Source: Aquarana catesbeiana (taxonomy: Eukaryota > Chordata > Amphibia > Anura > Ranidae). From it: 64,000 nucleotides of DNA. Positions 12,259 through 22,441 of this stretch are shown piece by piece. Every line of letters begins with the position of its first letter. The stretch's first letter is position 1. The stretch lies in NCBI RefSeq assembly GCF_042186555.1, contig NC_133324.1:4309558-4373557 (forward strand). The letters run 5' to 3'. Under the pieces are notes generated by a model. That model was not told the origin of the DNA. It did no database searches and saw nothing but the letters and a program-made list of their open reading frames with translations. Both the position numbers and the translations under genes were made by a program.

Positions 12259-12345
12259 CGGGTCACCGTGGCCCGATGTTCCGCTCTGGAGATGGAGATC
12301 CGGAGGGGGCGATTCCGGAGGAGTATGCTCATTGATACCCCCCAG
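12259..12345 (+). CDS. Possible single exon of an unidentified gene
   Basis: A pyrimidine-rich tract (about 12,214-12,231) leads to an AG at 12,257-12,258, and the stretch ends CAG|GTATGAGT, a good donor at 12,346. The frame between encodes an arginine-rich peptide including RVTVARC and ALEMEIRRGRFRR. Alternatively it is a first exon starting at the ATG at 12,235, which gives 37 codons ending in phase 0. GC content and codon choice differ from the surrounding repeat DNA. I do not recognise the protein, and no partner exon was found in the window. A chance open frame remains possible. Confidence 0.3.
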
Positions 12346-12489
12346 GTATGAGTCCATTATGTGAGGGCTTCTCACACTCATCATTATGTATGTCTAATGA
12401 AGAGCCAGAATATGGGACCAAAGCTGACACTTTATATGCCTGATACATAGAATCACTTTAAATGGCAAATCTACACAAAATTGGTTGGC
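12346..12489. other. Non-repetitive spacer (intron-like if the exon is real)
   Basis: Unique sequence after the candidate splice donor; no other feature seen. Confidence 0.4.
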
Positions 12490-14535
12490 AAACTCAGCAC
12501 AGGGATGGTGGGAGCCCCTCATAATGGGCACAGCGGGTGTACAGACCCGGTAACTCAGCACAGGGATGGTGAGAACCCCTCATAATGGGCACAGCGGGTG
12601 TACAGACCCAGGAACTCAGCACAGGGATGGTGGGAACCCCTCATAATGGGCACAGCGGGTGTACAGACCCGGGAACTCAGCACAGGGATGGTGAGAACCC
12701 CTCATAATGGGCACAGCGGGTGTACAGACCCGGGAACTCAGCACAGGGATGGTGAGAACCCCTCATAATGGGCACAGCGGGTGTACAGACCCGGGAACTC
12801 AGCACAGGGATGGTGGGAACCCCTCATAATGGGCACAGCGGGTGTACAGACCCGGGAACTCAGCACAGGGATGGTGGGAACCCCTCATAATGGGCACAGC
12901 GGGTGTACAGACCCGGGAACTCAGCACAGGGATGGTGGGAACCCCTCATAATGGGCACAGCGGGTGTACAGACCCGGGAACTCAGCACAGGGATGGTGGG
13001 AACCCCTCATAATGGGCACAGCGGGTGTACAGACCCGGGAACTCAGCACAGGGATGATGAGAACCCCTCATAATGGGCACAGCGGGTGTACAGACCCAGG
13101 AACTCAGCACAGGGATGGTGAGAACCCCTCATAATGGGCACAGCGGGTGTACAGACCCGGGAACTCAGCACAGGGATGGTGAGAACCCCTCATAATGGGC
13201 ACAGCGGGTGTACAGACCCGGGAACTCACCACAGGGATGGTGAGAACCCCTCATAATGGGCACAGCGGGTGTACAGACCCGGGAACTCAGCACAGGGATG
13301 ATGAGAACCCCTCATAATGGGCACAGCGGGTGTACAGACCCAGGAACTCAGCACAGGGATGGTGAGAACCCCTCATAATGGGCACAGCGGGTGTACAGAC
13401 CCGGGAACTCAGCACAGGGATGGTGAGAACCCCTCATAATGGGCACAGCGGGTGTACAGACCCGGGAACTCAGCACAGGGATGGTGGGAACCCCTCATAA
13501 TGGGCACAGCGGGTGTACAGACCCGGGAACACAGCACATGGATGGTGGGAACCTCTCATAATGGGCACAGCGGGTGTACAGACCCAGGAACTCAGCACAG
13601 GGATGGTGAGAACCCCTCATAATGGGCACAGCGGGTGTACAGACCCAGGAACGCAGCACAGGGATGGTGAGAACCCCTCATAATGGGCACAGCGGGTGTA
13701 CAGACCCGGGAACTCAGCACAGGGATGGTGAGAACCCCTCATAATGGGCACAGCGGGTGTACAGACCCGGGAACTCAGCACAGGGATGGTGGGAACCCCT
13801 CATAATGGGCACAGCGGGTGTACAGACCCGGGAACTCAGCACAGGGATGGTGAGAACCCCTCATAATGGGCACAGCGGGTGTACAGACCCGGGAACTCAG
13901 CACAGGGATGGTGGGAACCCCTCATAATGGGCACAGCGGGTGTACAGACCCGGGAACTCAGCACAGGGATGGTGAGAACCCCTCATAATGAGCACAGCGG
14001 GTGTACAGACCCGGGAACTCAGCACAGGGATGGTGGGAACCCCTCATAATGGGCACAGCGGGTGTACAGACCCGGGAACTCAGTACAGGGATGGTGGGAA
14101 CCCCTCATAATGGGCACAGCGGGTGTACAGACCCGGGAACTCAGCACAGGGATGGTGGGAACCCCTCATAATGGGCACAGCGGGTGTACAGACCCGGGAA
14201 CTCAGCACAGGGATGGTGAGAACCCCTCATAATGAGCACAGCGGGTGTACAGACCCGGGAACTCAGTACAGGGATGGTGAGAACCCCTCATAATGAGCAC
14301 AGCAGGTGTACAGACCCGGGAACTCAGCACAGGGATGGTGGGAACCCCTCATAATGGGCACAGCGGGTGTACAGACCCGGGAACTCAGCACAGGGATGGT
14401 GAGAACCCCTCATAATGAGCACAGCGGGTGTACAGACCCGGGAAATCAGCACAGGGATGGTGGGAACCCCTCATAATGGGCACAGCGGGTGTACAGACCC
14501 GGGAACTCAGCACAGGGATGGTGGGAACCTCTCAC
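12490..14535. repeat. Minisatellite F (61-bp unit)
   Basis: About 33 units of 61 bp containing GGGAACTCAGCACAGGGATG, CCCCTCATAATGGGCACAGC and GGGTGTACAGACCC. Divergence is very low: most units differ only at GGTGAG/GGTGGG, CCGGG/CCAGG or GGGCAC/GAGCAC. It is among the most homogeneous arrays here, indicating recent amplification or active homogenisation. Confidence 0.97.
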
Positions 14536-15420
14536 AACCAAGTTGGAACATCTCTGTGACAAAAATGTCCCTCTAACATTTAACCCTCCTCTTATCTGAA
14601 CTTGTATAATGGATTTTCCTCTCCTTCCCTCTAACATTATTTAACCCCTTCAGCAATATACTAATCCTATCTGGAGACAGAAGCTTCTACCAGACCTTAA
14701 AAGAGCGACTAATCTGCATTAACACTGGGGGGGGGGAGTAATGGTCAGTATATTCAGGTCTGAGTGCTGTTCATGTGTGGTGCAGATTGCAGTAAGTGGA
14801 CAGTTGGACTATTCTGTTCCCCTTTCAGTGTCTGTATAGGACTTTAGGAATCTTTAGCTGTTACTTCCCCCATCGTTGCGGCACACATGAAACGCGATGA
14901 TGTCATCACTGGGTCCTGAGTGCGATGGAGGGTAGAGGTGTGACCGGCGCTTATTTTTATTATGATTGGTTGGATTAGGGCTTGTTCACTCTTGTCGGTG
15001 TTTTTGTAGAGTCCCATTCATTGCTATGGGACTCGTTCACATCCCTGTGCAGCAGCTTCCAGTGTCTTGTAAAGTGTTGGAAGATGATGCAGTATTTTTG
15101 TGCACTTAAAGTGGAACTCCCGGCGCAAAAAAAAAACAAAAAAACTTTCATATGAATATATTATCTAATTGCCAGAAATGATATAAATCTACATTGTGTG
15201 CACCAAATGTCAACGCAAATCCAGATATTACCTTGTAAAAGTAGCGGCGACGTCGTCACTGTGCTGTACATAGCCCGTGCTGAGAGCAGAGCTGTGGGGG
15301 GGAGATGCAGCAGGCTACACCCGCTACAGAAAACTACAGAAGGGGGGCAGAAACAAGCCCCCCCAACGCACTGAGCCCTAACCTCAACCCCATCATCGAA
15401 CACCTTGGGGATGAATCAAA
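14536..15420. other. Non-repetitive region with dispersed-repeat fragments
   Basis: Holds a G run near 14,728, a sequence with GGGCTTGTTCAC and GTTCACATCCCTG (about 14,975-15,050) that looks like the end of a frog DNA-transposon derivative, and TTAAAGTGGAACTCC at 15,106-15,120 matching the fragment at 8,125. From about 15,412 it passes into Tc1-like sequence (GGGGATGAATCAAAATGC). No gene is supported. Confidence 0.5.
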
Positions 15421-16165
15421 ATGCTAGTTGTGAGCCAGGTCTTTTTTCTGGTGTCCAATGTGAGGCCCGACATGTGAGCCATGTCTTTTTTCTGGTGCCC
15501 AACATGAGGCTCAACATGCAAGCTAGGTCTTTATTATGGTGCCCCAAGTGAAACCCAACGCGTGACCCAGATATTTTTTCGGGTGCCCAATGTGTGGCCC
15601 AACGTGAGGCCCAACATGCGAGCCAGGTCTTTTTTCTGGTGCCCAACCTGAGGCCCAGCATGTGAGCCAAGTCCTTTTTAGGGTGCCTCAAGTGAGGCCC
15701 AACATGTGAGCCAGATCTTTTTCAGGGTGCCCCAAATGAGGCCCAACATGTGAGCCAGATTCCTAACGTGTGGCCCAACATGTGAGCCAGGTCTTTTTTT
15801 TATGGTGCCCCAAGTGAAGCTCAACACATAAGCCAGATCTTCTTTCGGGTGCCCTACGTGTGGCCCAACATGCGAGCCAGGTCTTTTTTATGGTGCCCTA
15901 CGTGTGGCCCAACATGCGAGCCAGGTCTTTTTTCTAGGGCCCAACCTGAGGCCCAACTTGCAAACCAAGTCTTTTTTCTGGTGCCCAACCTGAGGCCCAA
16001 CATGTGAGCCAGGTCTTTTTTCTAGGGCCCAACCTGAGGCCCAACTTGCAAACCAGGTCTTTTTTCTGGTGCCCAGCCTGAGGCCAGACATTCGAGCCAG
16101 CACTGTTTTTTCTGGTGCCCAATATGAGGTCCAGCATGTGAGCCAGGTCTTCTCATCCAACATCA
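15421..16165 (+). repeat. 44-bp array expanded inside the Tc1-like transposase region
   Basis: About sixteen units with GTGAGCCAGGTCTTTTTTCT, GGTGCCCAAC and TGAGGCCCAACAT. Some units are shortened, as at about 15,757. The flanking single-copy Tc1 sequence begins with and ends in the same GAGCCAGGTCTT words, so the array arose in place from the element. Open minus-strand frames of 67-91 codons are by-products. Confidence 0.85.
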
Positions 16166-16339
16166 GCTCATGACTTCACAAATGGGCACAAATTCCCACA
16201 GACACCTTCCAAAATCTTGTGAAAAACCTACCCAGAAGAGTGGAGGATAGTATAACCACAAATGGGGTGAAGGCATGGGGCAGCTCCCTATTAATGGTTT
16301 AGAAATGGGGTGTCCCACAACCCCAAAGAGGTACAATGG

Positions 16340-16975
16340 CCAGGTGTCCACAGAGGGGAGACAACTCTTTGGAACTGCCATTCTTTTGGAATGGGAAGCC
16401 CAAAGGGCTCATAGAAATGTGATGGCCAGTTGTCGACAAAAAAAGAGGGGGGGGGGGAGCGATGCCATATTAATGGCTATGGTTTTATAATGGGATGTCC
16501 TATGAGCCCATATAGGTATGGTGGTGAGGTGTCCACAAAGGGGGGCAACTCCATTATAATGGTCTTGGTTTTGGAATGGGATGTCCATTGATTTCATATT
16601 GGTGTGATGGCCAGGTATCCACAAAGAAGGGCCAACTCCATATTAATGGCCATGGTTTTTAATGGGTTGTCTAATGATTTCATATAGTTGTGATGGTCAG
16701 GTGTCTACAAAGGGGGTAACCCCATAATAATGGTCATGGTTTTGGAATGGGACATCCAATGAGCTCATACAGGTGTAATGGTCAGGGATTTACAAAGAGG
16801 GGCCCAATTTATATTAATGTCTGTGTTCTTATAATGGGATGTCCTATGAGCCCATATACGTTAGGTGTAACGGTGAGATGTCCATAAAAAGGGGGCCAAC
16901 TCCACGTTAATGGCCATGGTTTTATAACGGGATGTCCGATGGCCTCATATAGATGTGAAGGTTGGGTGTACGGAG
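16340..16975 (+). repeat. 86-bp array from the right end of the Tc1-like element
   Basis: About seven units with GGTCAGGTGTCCACAAAG, CAACTCCATATTAATGGCC, ATGGTTTTGGAATGGGATGT and GAGCTCATATAGGTGTGATG. Spacing measured between TCCACAAAG-type words is 86, 86 and 85 bp. The last unit leads straight into the terminal TTTGGCCATATAGTGT, showing that the unit is the element's own 3' flank. Confidence 0.85.
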
Positions 16976-16994
16976 ATGTTTGGCCATATAGTGT

Positions 16995-17591
16995 GGTGCA
17001 TCGCTGTCATACAGTTTGATAAAGAGAAGTTGATATCAGCCGACAATCGATTTCCGGCTCTTATAAAGTGTTCAGAATGTTCAGAGGAGGCCGGAACAGA
17101 TTTGTAATCTGTATTTGCATTCCTGGCAGGAGGGAGCAGCAATCATTAACAGGTCATTCAGGAGTGGGAACGGTAAATCCCCCCCCCCCCCCACCTACAC
17201 ACACACACCCACCTATACTCTCCATTCCTACTCCCCCTGTGAGCTGCACTCTGTATGTCAACATGGAGGAAGTTGTTGTCACCCCCGGGGTGTATGGGAT
17301 CAGTCATGATTCCGGTCATAGAGGATTTCCCCTTGGTGGGATCTCTGCTGTGACTCATATGACGTCCATGTTCCCGGCGTATTCTTGTCCCAGCCTGTCC
17401 GCCCCTGTATCAGGAGGCTGGGTGATGGTACAAAGCCCCAGCTGGGTGAATAATGCAATCTCTATCAATGGCTCATTTGTCTTCTATAGTGCAAAACTGC
17501 AGAAGAGCAACCCAGGATATCTCTATGCCAGGGCAATAGATTCATCCCAGATCCTGTTCTGTAATATGCCCCATAATCCGCTGAATATCGT
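16995..17591. other. Non-repetitive spacer with a 178-codon open frame
   Basis: Contains a C run (about 17,179-17,192) followed by CA-rich sequence. A plus-strand frame runs 17,068-17,604 without a stop. Its first third reads through the low-complexity tract as proline and threonine/histidine repeats, and the rest has no domain, signal peptide or membrane segment that I recognise. It ends as it enters the next array. I regard it as chance, but it is one of the longest non-repeat frames in the window. Confidence 0.4.
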
Positions 17592-20100
17592 ACCTCTTCT
17601 ATAACATGACCCAAACCCTGGATCCCAGACCCCTTCTATAACATGACCCGATCCCCCGGAGATCAGACTTCTTCTATAACATGACCCGATCCTCCGGAGA
17701 TCAGACCTCTTCTATAACATGACCCGATTCTCCGGAGATCAGACTTCTTCTATAACATGACCCAATTCTCTGGAGATCAGACCTCTTCTATAACATGACC
17801 CAATCCCCTGGAGATCAGACCTCTTCTATAACATGACCCGATTCTCCGGAGATCAGACTTCTTCTATAACATGACCCGATTCTCTGGAGATCAGACCTCT
17901 TCTATAACATGACCCGATCCCCCGGAGATCAGACCTCTTCTATAACATGACCCGATCCCCCGGAGATCAGACCTCTTCTATAACATGACCCGATCCCCCG
18001 GAAATCAGACTTCTTCTATAACATGACCCGATCCCCCGGAGATCAGACCTCTTCTATAACATGACCCGATCCCCCGGAGATCAGACCTCTTCTATAACAT
18101 GACCCGATCCCCCAGAGATCAGACCTCTTCTATAACATGACCCGATCCTCCGGAGATCAGACCTCTTCTATAACATGACCCGATCCCCCGGAAATCAGAC
18201 TTCTTCTATAACATGACCCGATCCCCCAGAGATCAGACCTCTTCTATAACATGACCCGATCCCCCGGAGATCAGACCTCTTCTATAACATGACCCGATCC
18301 CCCGGAGATCAGACCTCTTCTATAACATGACCCGATCCCCTGGAGATCAGACCTCTTCTATAACATGACCCGATCCCCCAGAGATCAGACCTCTTCTATA
18401 ACATGACCCGATCCTCCGGAGATCAGACCTCTTCTATAACATGACCCAAACCCCTGGAGATCAGACTTCTATAACATGACCCGATCCCCGGAGATCAGAC
18501 CTCTTCTATAACATGACCCGATCCCCGGAGATCAGACCTCTTCTATAACATGACCCGATCCCCCGGAGATCAGACCTCTTCTATAACATGACCCGATCCC
18601 CCGGAGATCAGACCTCTTCTATAACATAAACCAATTCTCCGGAGATCAGACCTCTTCTATAACATAAACCGATCCACCGGAGATCAGACCTCTTCTATAA
18701 CATGACCCGATCCCCCGAAGATCAGACTTCTATAACATGACCCGATCCCCCAGAGATCAGATTTCTTCTATAACATGACCCGATCCCCCAGAGATCAGAC
18801 TTCTTCTATAATATGACCTGATCCCCCGGAGATCAGACCTCTTCTATAACATGACCCGATCCCCCTGAGATCAGACCTCTTCTATAACATAAACCAATTC
18901 TCCGGAGATCAGACCTCTTCTATAACATAAACCGATCCTCCGGAGATCAGACCTCTTCTATAACATGACCCGATCCCCCGAAGATCAGACTTCTATAACA
19001 TGACCCGATCCCCCAGAGATCAGATTTCTTCTATAACATGACCCGATCCCCCAGAGATCAGACTTCTTCTATAACATGACCCGATCCCCCGGAGATCAGA
19101 CCTCTTCTATAACATGACCCGATCCCCCGGAGATCAGACCTCTTCTATAACATAAACTGATTCTCCGGAGATCAGACCTCTTCTATAACATGACCCGATC
19201 TCCTGGAGATCAGACCTCTTCTATAACATGACCCGATCCCCCGGAGATCAGACCTCTTCTATAACATGACCCGATCCCCGGAGATCAGACCTCTTCTATA
19301 ACATGACCCAATCCCCTGGAGATCAGACTTCTTCTATAACAGGACCCGATCCTCCGGAGATCAGACCTCTTCTATAACATGACCCGATCCCCCGGAGATC
19401 AGACCTCTTCTATAACATAAACCGATTCTCTGGAGATCAGACCTCTTCTATAACATGACCCGATCCCCCGGAGATCAGACCTCTTCTATAACAGGACCAG
19501 ATCCTCCGGAGATCAGACCTCTTCTATAACATAAACCGATTCTCCGGAGATCAGACCTCTTCTATAACATGACCCGATCCCCCGGAGATCAGATTTCTTC
19601 TATAACATAAACCGATTCTCCGGAGATCAGACCTCTTCTATAACATGACCCGATCCCCCGGAGATCAGACTTCTATAACATAAACTGATTCTCCGGAGAT
19701 CAGACCTCTTCTATAACAGGACCCGATCCCCTGGAGATCAGACCTCTTCTATAACAGGACCCGATCCCCCGGAGATCAGACTTCTTCTATAACATAAACC
19801 GATTCTCCGGAGATCAGACCTCTTCTATAACAGGACCCGATCCCCTGGAGATCAGACTTCTTCTATAACATAAACCGATTCTCCGGAGATCAGACCTCTT
19901 CTATAACAGGACCCGATCCCCTGGAGATCAGACTTCTTCTATAACATAAACCGATTCTCCGGAGATCAGACCTCTTCTATAACAGGACCCGATCCCCTGG
20001 AGATCAGACTTCTTCTATAACATAAACCGATTCTCCGGAGATCAGACCTCTTCTATAACATAAACCGATTCTCCGGAGATCAGACATCTTCTATAACATG
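17592..20100. repeat. Minisatellite J, block 1 (38-bp unit)
   Basis: Head-to-tail 38-bp units: CTTCTATAACATGACCCGAT, then CCCCCGGAGATCAGACCT. Recurrent alternatives are ACATAAACCGATTCTCC, ACAGGACCCGATCC and a shorter unit lacking CTTCTT. The array breaks off at 20,100 where a foldback element is inserted, and it resumes at 22,442. Confidence 0.97.
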
Positions 20101-20189
20101 GATAAGAGGGAAAATTTCCGCGCTCACGGACTTAGGTGTGCAGCCTCCCCTTAAACAACCCTCCTATAGGGTAGCTGGTGGTAGGAAAA

Positions 20190-21212
20190 TATTAAAATAT
20201 GGGGTAAGTGGCGCTGCCTATAATGGGGTATCTGTGTAATAGATGTGCTAAATAAGTGATTAAGGGCACCTGCTCCTCAACATTAAAAACTTAGTGCTTA
20301 AATTAATGTGCCCTCCTATTATGTGAAGGGGGTTTGAAAATGCCCCTCTATAGACTGTGTAAAATATCAATTACATACAGTATATACAGGTGAAAGCTCA
20401 CAGAGCCAGCAAGCATATGTTTAGTATCCTCCACCCATCAAATAACGTGTCTGATTATGATAGGGGGTACCAAACAATCAATACTCCTTATGGGTGATTA
20501 GTGAGAAGATATTGTAAAATATTATAATTCATACAGGTGAAAGCTCATAGAGCCAGCAAGCATATGTTTAGTATCCTCCACCCATCAAACAACGTGTCTC
20601 GTTATGATAAGGGGTGTACCAAACAATCAATACTCCTTGTGAGTGACTAGTGAGAAAAAATTGTAAAATATTATAATTCATACAAATGTGAGCATCCAGT
20701 CCATATATAAAAGAAAAAAATATATATATAATCCCGGCATAAACTCCAATTCCAAAAGATCTATAAATGAAATACAGTCCCAAAAAGGGTTATAAAAGAT
20801 GTGTATATAAAGTTCCAGCAAAAAAGAAAAAAATAAATATATAATATTCCAGCAGTGATCCAACAGTGTTCATTAATAGTGACTTTGTGTAGATGACCAG
20901 CTAGTATCCATTGACTTGCAGTGCTCCCCCTCAAGGATCCCCACTCACCAGCTCTCTGCACCCCTGCAGGGGTAATAGGCATGAAGTATTAGGCCTTGGT
21001 GTGATCTCCTTGATTCCAATGGGGTAGTTCCTGGGTGCTCCCGCTCCAGACACAGGACCAATCCGCAGTATGGTCATCCACATAGGAAAAAGAAACAGGG
21101 CTCCCGTAGTGTATTACGTTTTTTAAAAAATTATTTTATTAAAAAAATCTTGTTGATTACCCACCATCTCGGGCTCATATAGTAAATACACTAAAAGAGC
21201 TAAAAACAAAAT
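20190..21212 (+). repeat. Foldback left arm (1,023 bp)
   Basis: Inverted copy of 21,419-22,441. Seen differences include GATGG/GATGC in the arm-loop region (21,164 area), ATCCATTG/ATCCAGTG near 20,905 and TATAGACTG/TATAAACTG near 20,350. Two tandem sub-copies of a block of about 130-150 bp (ACAGGTGAAAGCTCA...GCCAGCAAGCATATG) lie at about 20,385-20,660. Confidence 0.9.
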
Positions 21213-21342
21213 CAGCCAGTCACACTGCGTATAGTGGTAAACGAAAAAGAGAGCTCGTGGAGCCCAAATCCAAGCAGCTGAACGGCGTGCGCCTCAGCTG
21301 CGTTCCACACTCTCCTCCACTTCCGCGTGTGACGTAATCGCG

Positions 21343-21391
21343 TAGCTCTGCCTTACGCGTTTCGTCATCGACGTTATCAAAGGCGTAGCTA
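21343..21391 (-). ncRNA. Hammerhead-like fold with U3-A8 in place of C3-G8 (copy 2)
   Basis: Read on the minus strand: TAGCT, AC, GCCT, then TTGATAA, C, GTC-GAT-GAC, GAAA, CGCGT, A, then AGGC, AG, AGCTA. Stem I is GCCT/AGGC plus TAGCT/AGCTA across an internal loop. Stem II is GTC/GAC, and the GAAA box is intact. The usual CTGATGA reads TTGATAA, so positions 3 and 8 are both changed but still pair (U-A). A at the cleavage site is permitted by the NUH rule. Stem III (ACGCGT) is minimal. Whether it cleaves cannot be judged from sequence alone. Confidence 0.55.
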
Positions 21392-21418
21392 GCGTTCCTC
21401 GTACTCGGCTATATTGCT

Positions 21419-22441
21419 ATTTTGTTTTTAGCTCTTTTAGTGTATTTACTATATGAGCCCGAGATGCTGGGTAATCAACAAGATTTTTTTAATAAAATAA
21501 TTTTTTAAAAAACGTAATACACTACGGGAGCCCTGTTTCTTTTTCCTATGTGGATGACCATACTGCGGATTGGTCCTGTGTCTGGAGCGGGAGCACCCAG
21601 GAACTACCCCATTGGAATCAAGGAGATCACACCAAGGCCTAATACTTCATGCCTATTACCCCTGCAGGGGTGCAGAGAGCTGGTGAGTGGGGATCCTTGA
21701 GGGGGAGCACTGCAAGTCACTGGATACTAGCTGGTCATCTACACAAAGTCACTATTAATGAACACTGTTGGATCACTGCTGGAATATTATATATTTATTT
21801 TTTTCTTTTTTGCTGGAACTTTATATACACATCTTTTATAACCCTTTTTGGGACTGTATTTCATTTATAGATCTTTTGGAATTGGAGTTTATGCCGGGAT
21901 TATATATATATTTTTTTCTTTTATATATGGACTGGATGCTCACATTTGTATGAATTATAATATTTTACAATTTTTTCTCACTAGTCACTCACAAGGAGTA
22001 TTGATTGTTTGGTACACCCCTTATCATAACGAGACACGTTGTTTGATGGGTGGAGGATACTAAACATATGCTTGCTGGCTCTATGAGCTTTCACCTGTAT
22101 GAATTATAATATTTTACAATATCTTCTCACTAATCACCCATAAGGAGTATTGATTGTTTGGTACCCCCTATCATAATCAGACACGTTATTTGATGGGTGG
22201 AGGATACTAAACATATGCTTGCTGGCTCTATGAGCTTTCACCTGTATATACTGTATGTAATTGATATTTTACACAGTTTATAGAGGGGCATTTTCAAACC
22301 CCCTTCACATAATAGGAGGGCACATTAATTTAAGCACTAAGTTTTTAATGTTGAGGAGCAGGTGCCCTTAATCACTTATTTAGCACATCTATTACACAGA
22401 TACCCCATTATAGGCAGCGCCACTTACCCCATATTTTAATA
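21419..22441 (-). repeat. Foldback right arm (1,023 bp)
   Basis: Inverted counterpart of 20,190-21,212. It ends at CATATTTTAATA, exactly where minisatellite J resumes with CTCTTCTATAAC. Confidence 0.9.

Larger units (their letters stand above)
15412..16994 (+). pseudogene. Decayed Tc1/mariner-like element, 3' half, with internal array expansions
   Basis: The order of landmarks matches the 3' half of a Tc1-family transposase gene common in fish and frogs: GGGGATGAAT, GCGAGCCAGGTCTT, CATCCAACATCA, ACTTCACAAATG, AATTCCCACAGACACC, TTCCAAAATCTTGTG, AGAAGAGTGGAGG. It then runs through the 3' flank to TTTGGCCATATAGTGT at about 16,979-16,994, a typical terminal inverted-repeat end. Transposase sense is the plus strand. 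The 5' half and the left terminus are missing. Two internal segments have expanded into arrays (15,421-16,165 and about 16,340-16,975). No intact frame survives. Confidence 0.75.
20101..22441. mobile_element. Foldback insertion with about 1-kb near-identical arms
   Basis: A 2.34-kb insertion in minisatellite J. It has 89 bp of unpaired sequence (20,101-20,189), a left arm 20,190-21,212, a loop 21,213-21,418 and a right arm 21,419-22,441. Position i in the left arm pairs with 42,631-i in the right, with no indels and only a handful of mismatches seen. The arms are AT-rich, with AATAAAATAATTTTTTAAAA near the loop and GGCGCTGCC near the outer ends. The loop is GC-richer and holds a minus-strand hammerhead-like fold. 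Mirror-image open frames of 61-73 codons exist in both arms and are not genes. I infer an inverted pair of Penelope-like or retrozyme-like copies. Confidence 0.75.

Noticed and set aside
14889..14910. GAAACGCGATGATG as a further hammerhead
   Set aside because: The GAAACGCG word is present, but no CTGATGA-like box or stem II can be placed upstream.
17068..17604. 178-codon plus-strand frame as a gene
   Set aside because: One third is translated low-complexity C/CA sequence and the rest has no recognisable feature; it runs into array J.
20568..22063. Mirror-image small frames (61-73 codons) in the foldback arms
   Set aside because: Same AT-rich sequence read twice because of the inverted repeat; no motif of a transposase or reverse transcriptase.
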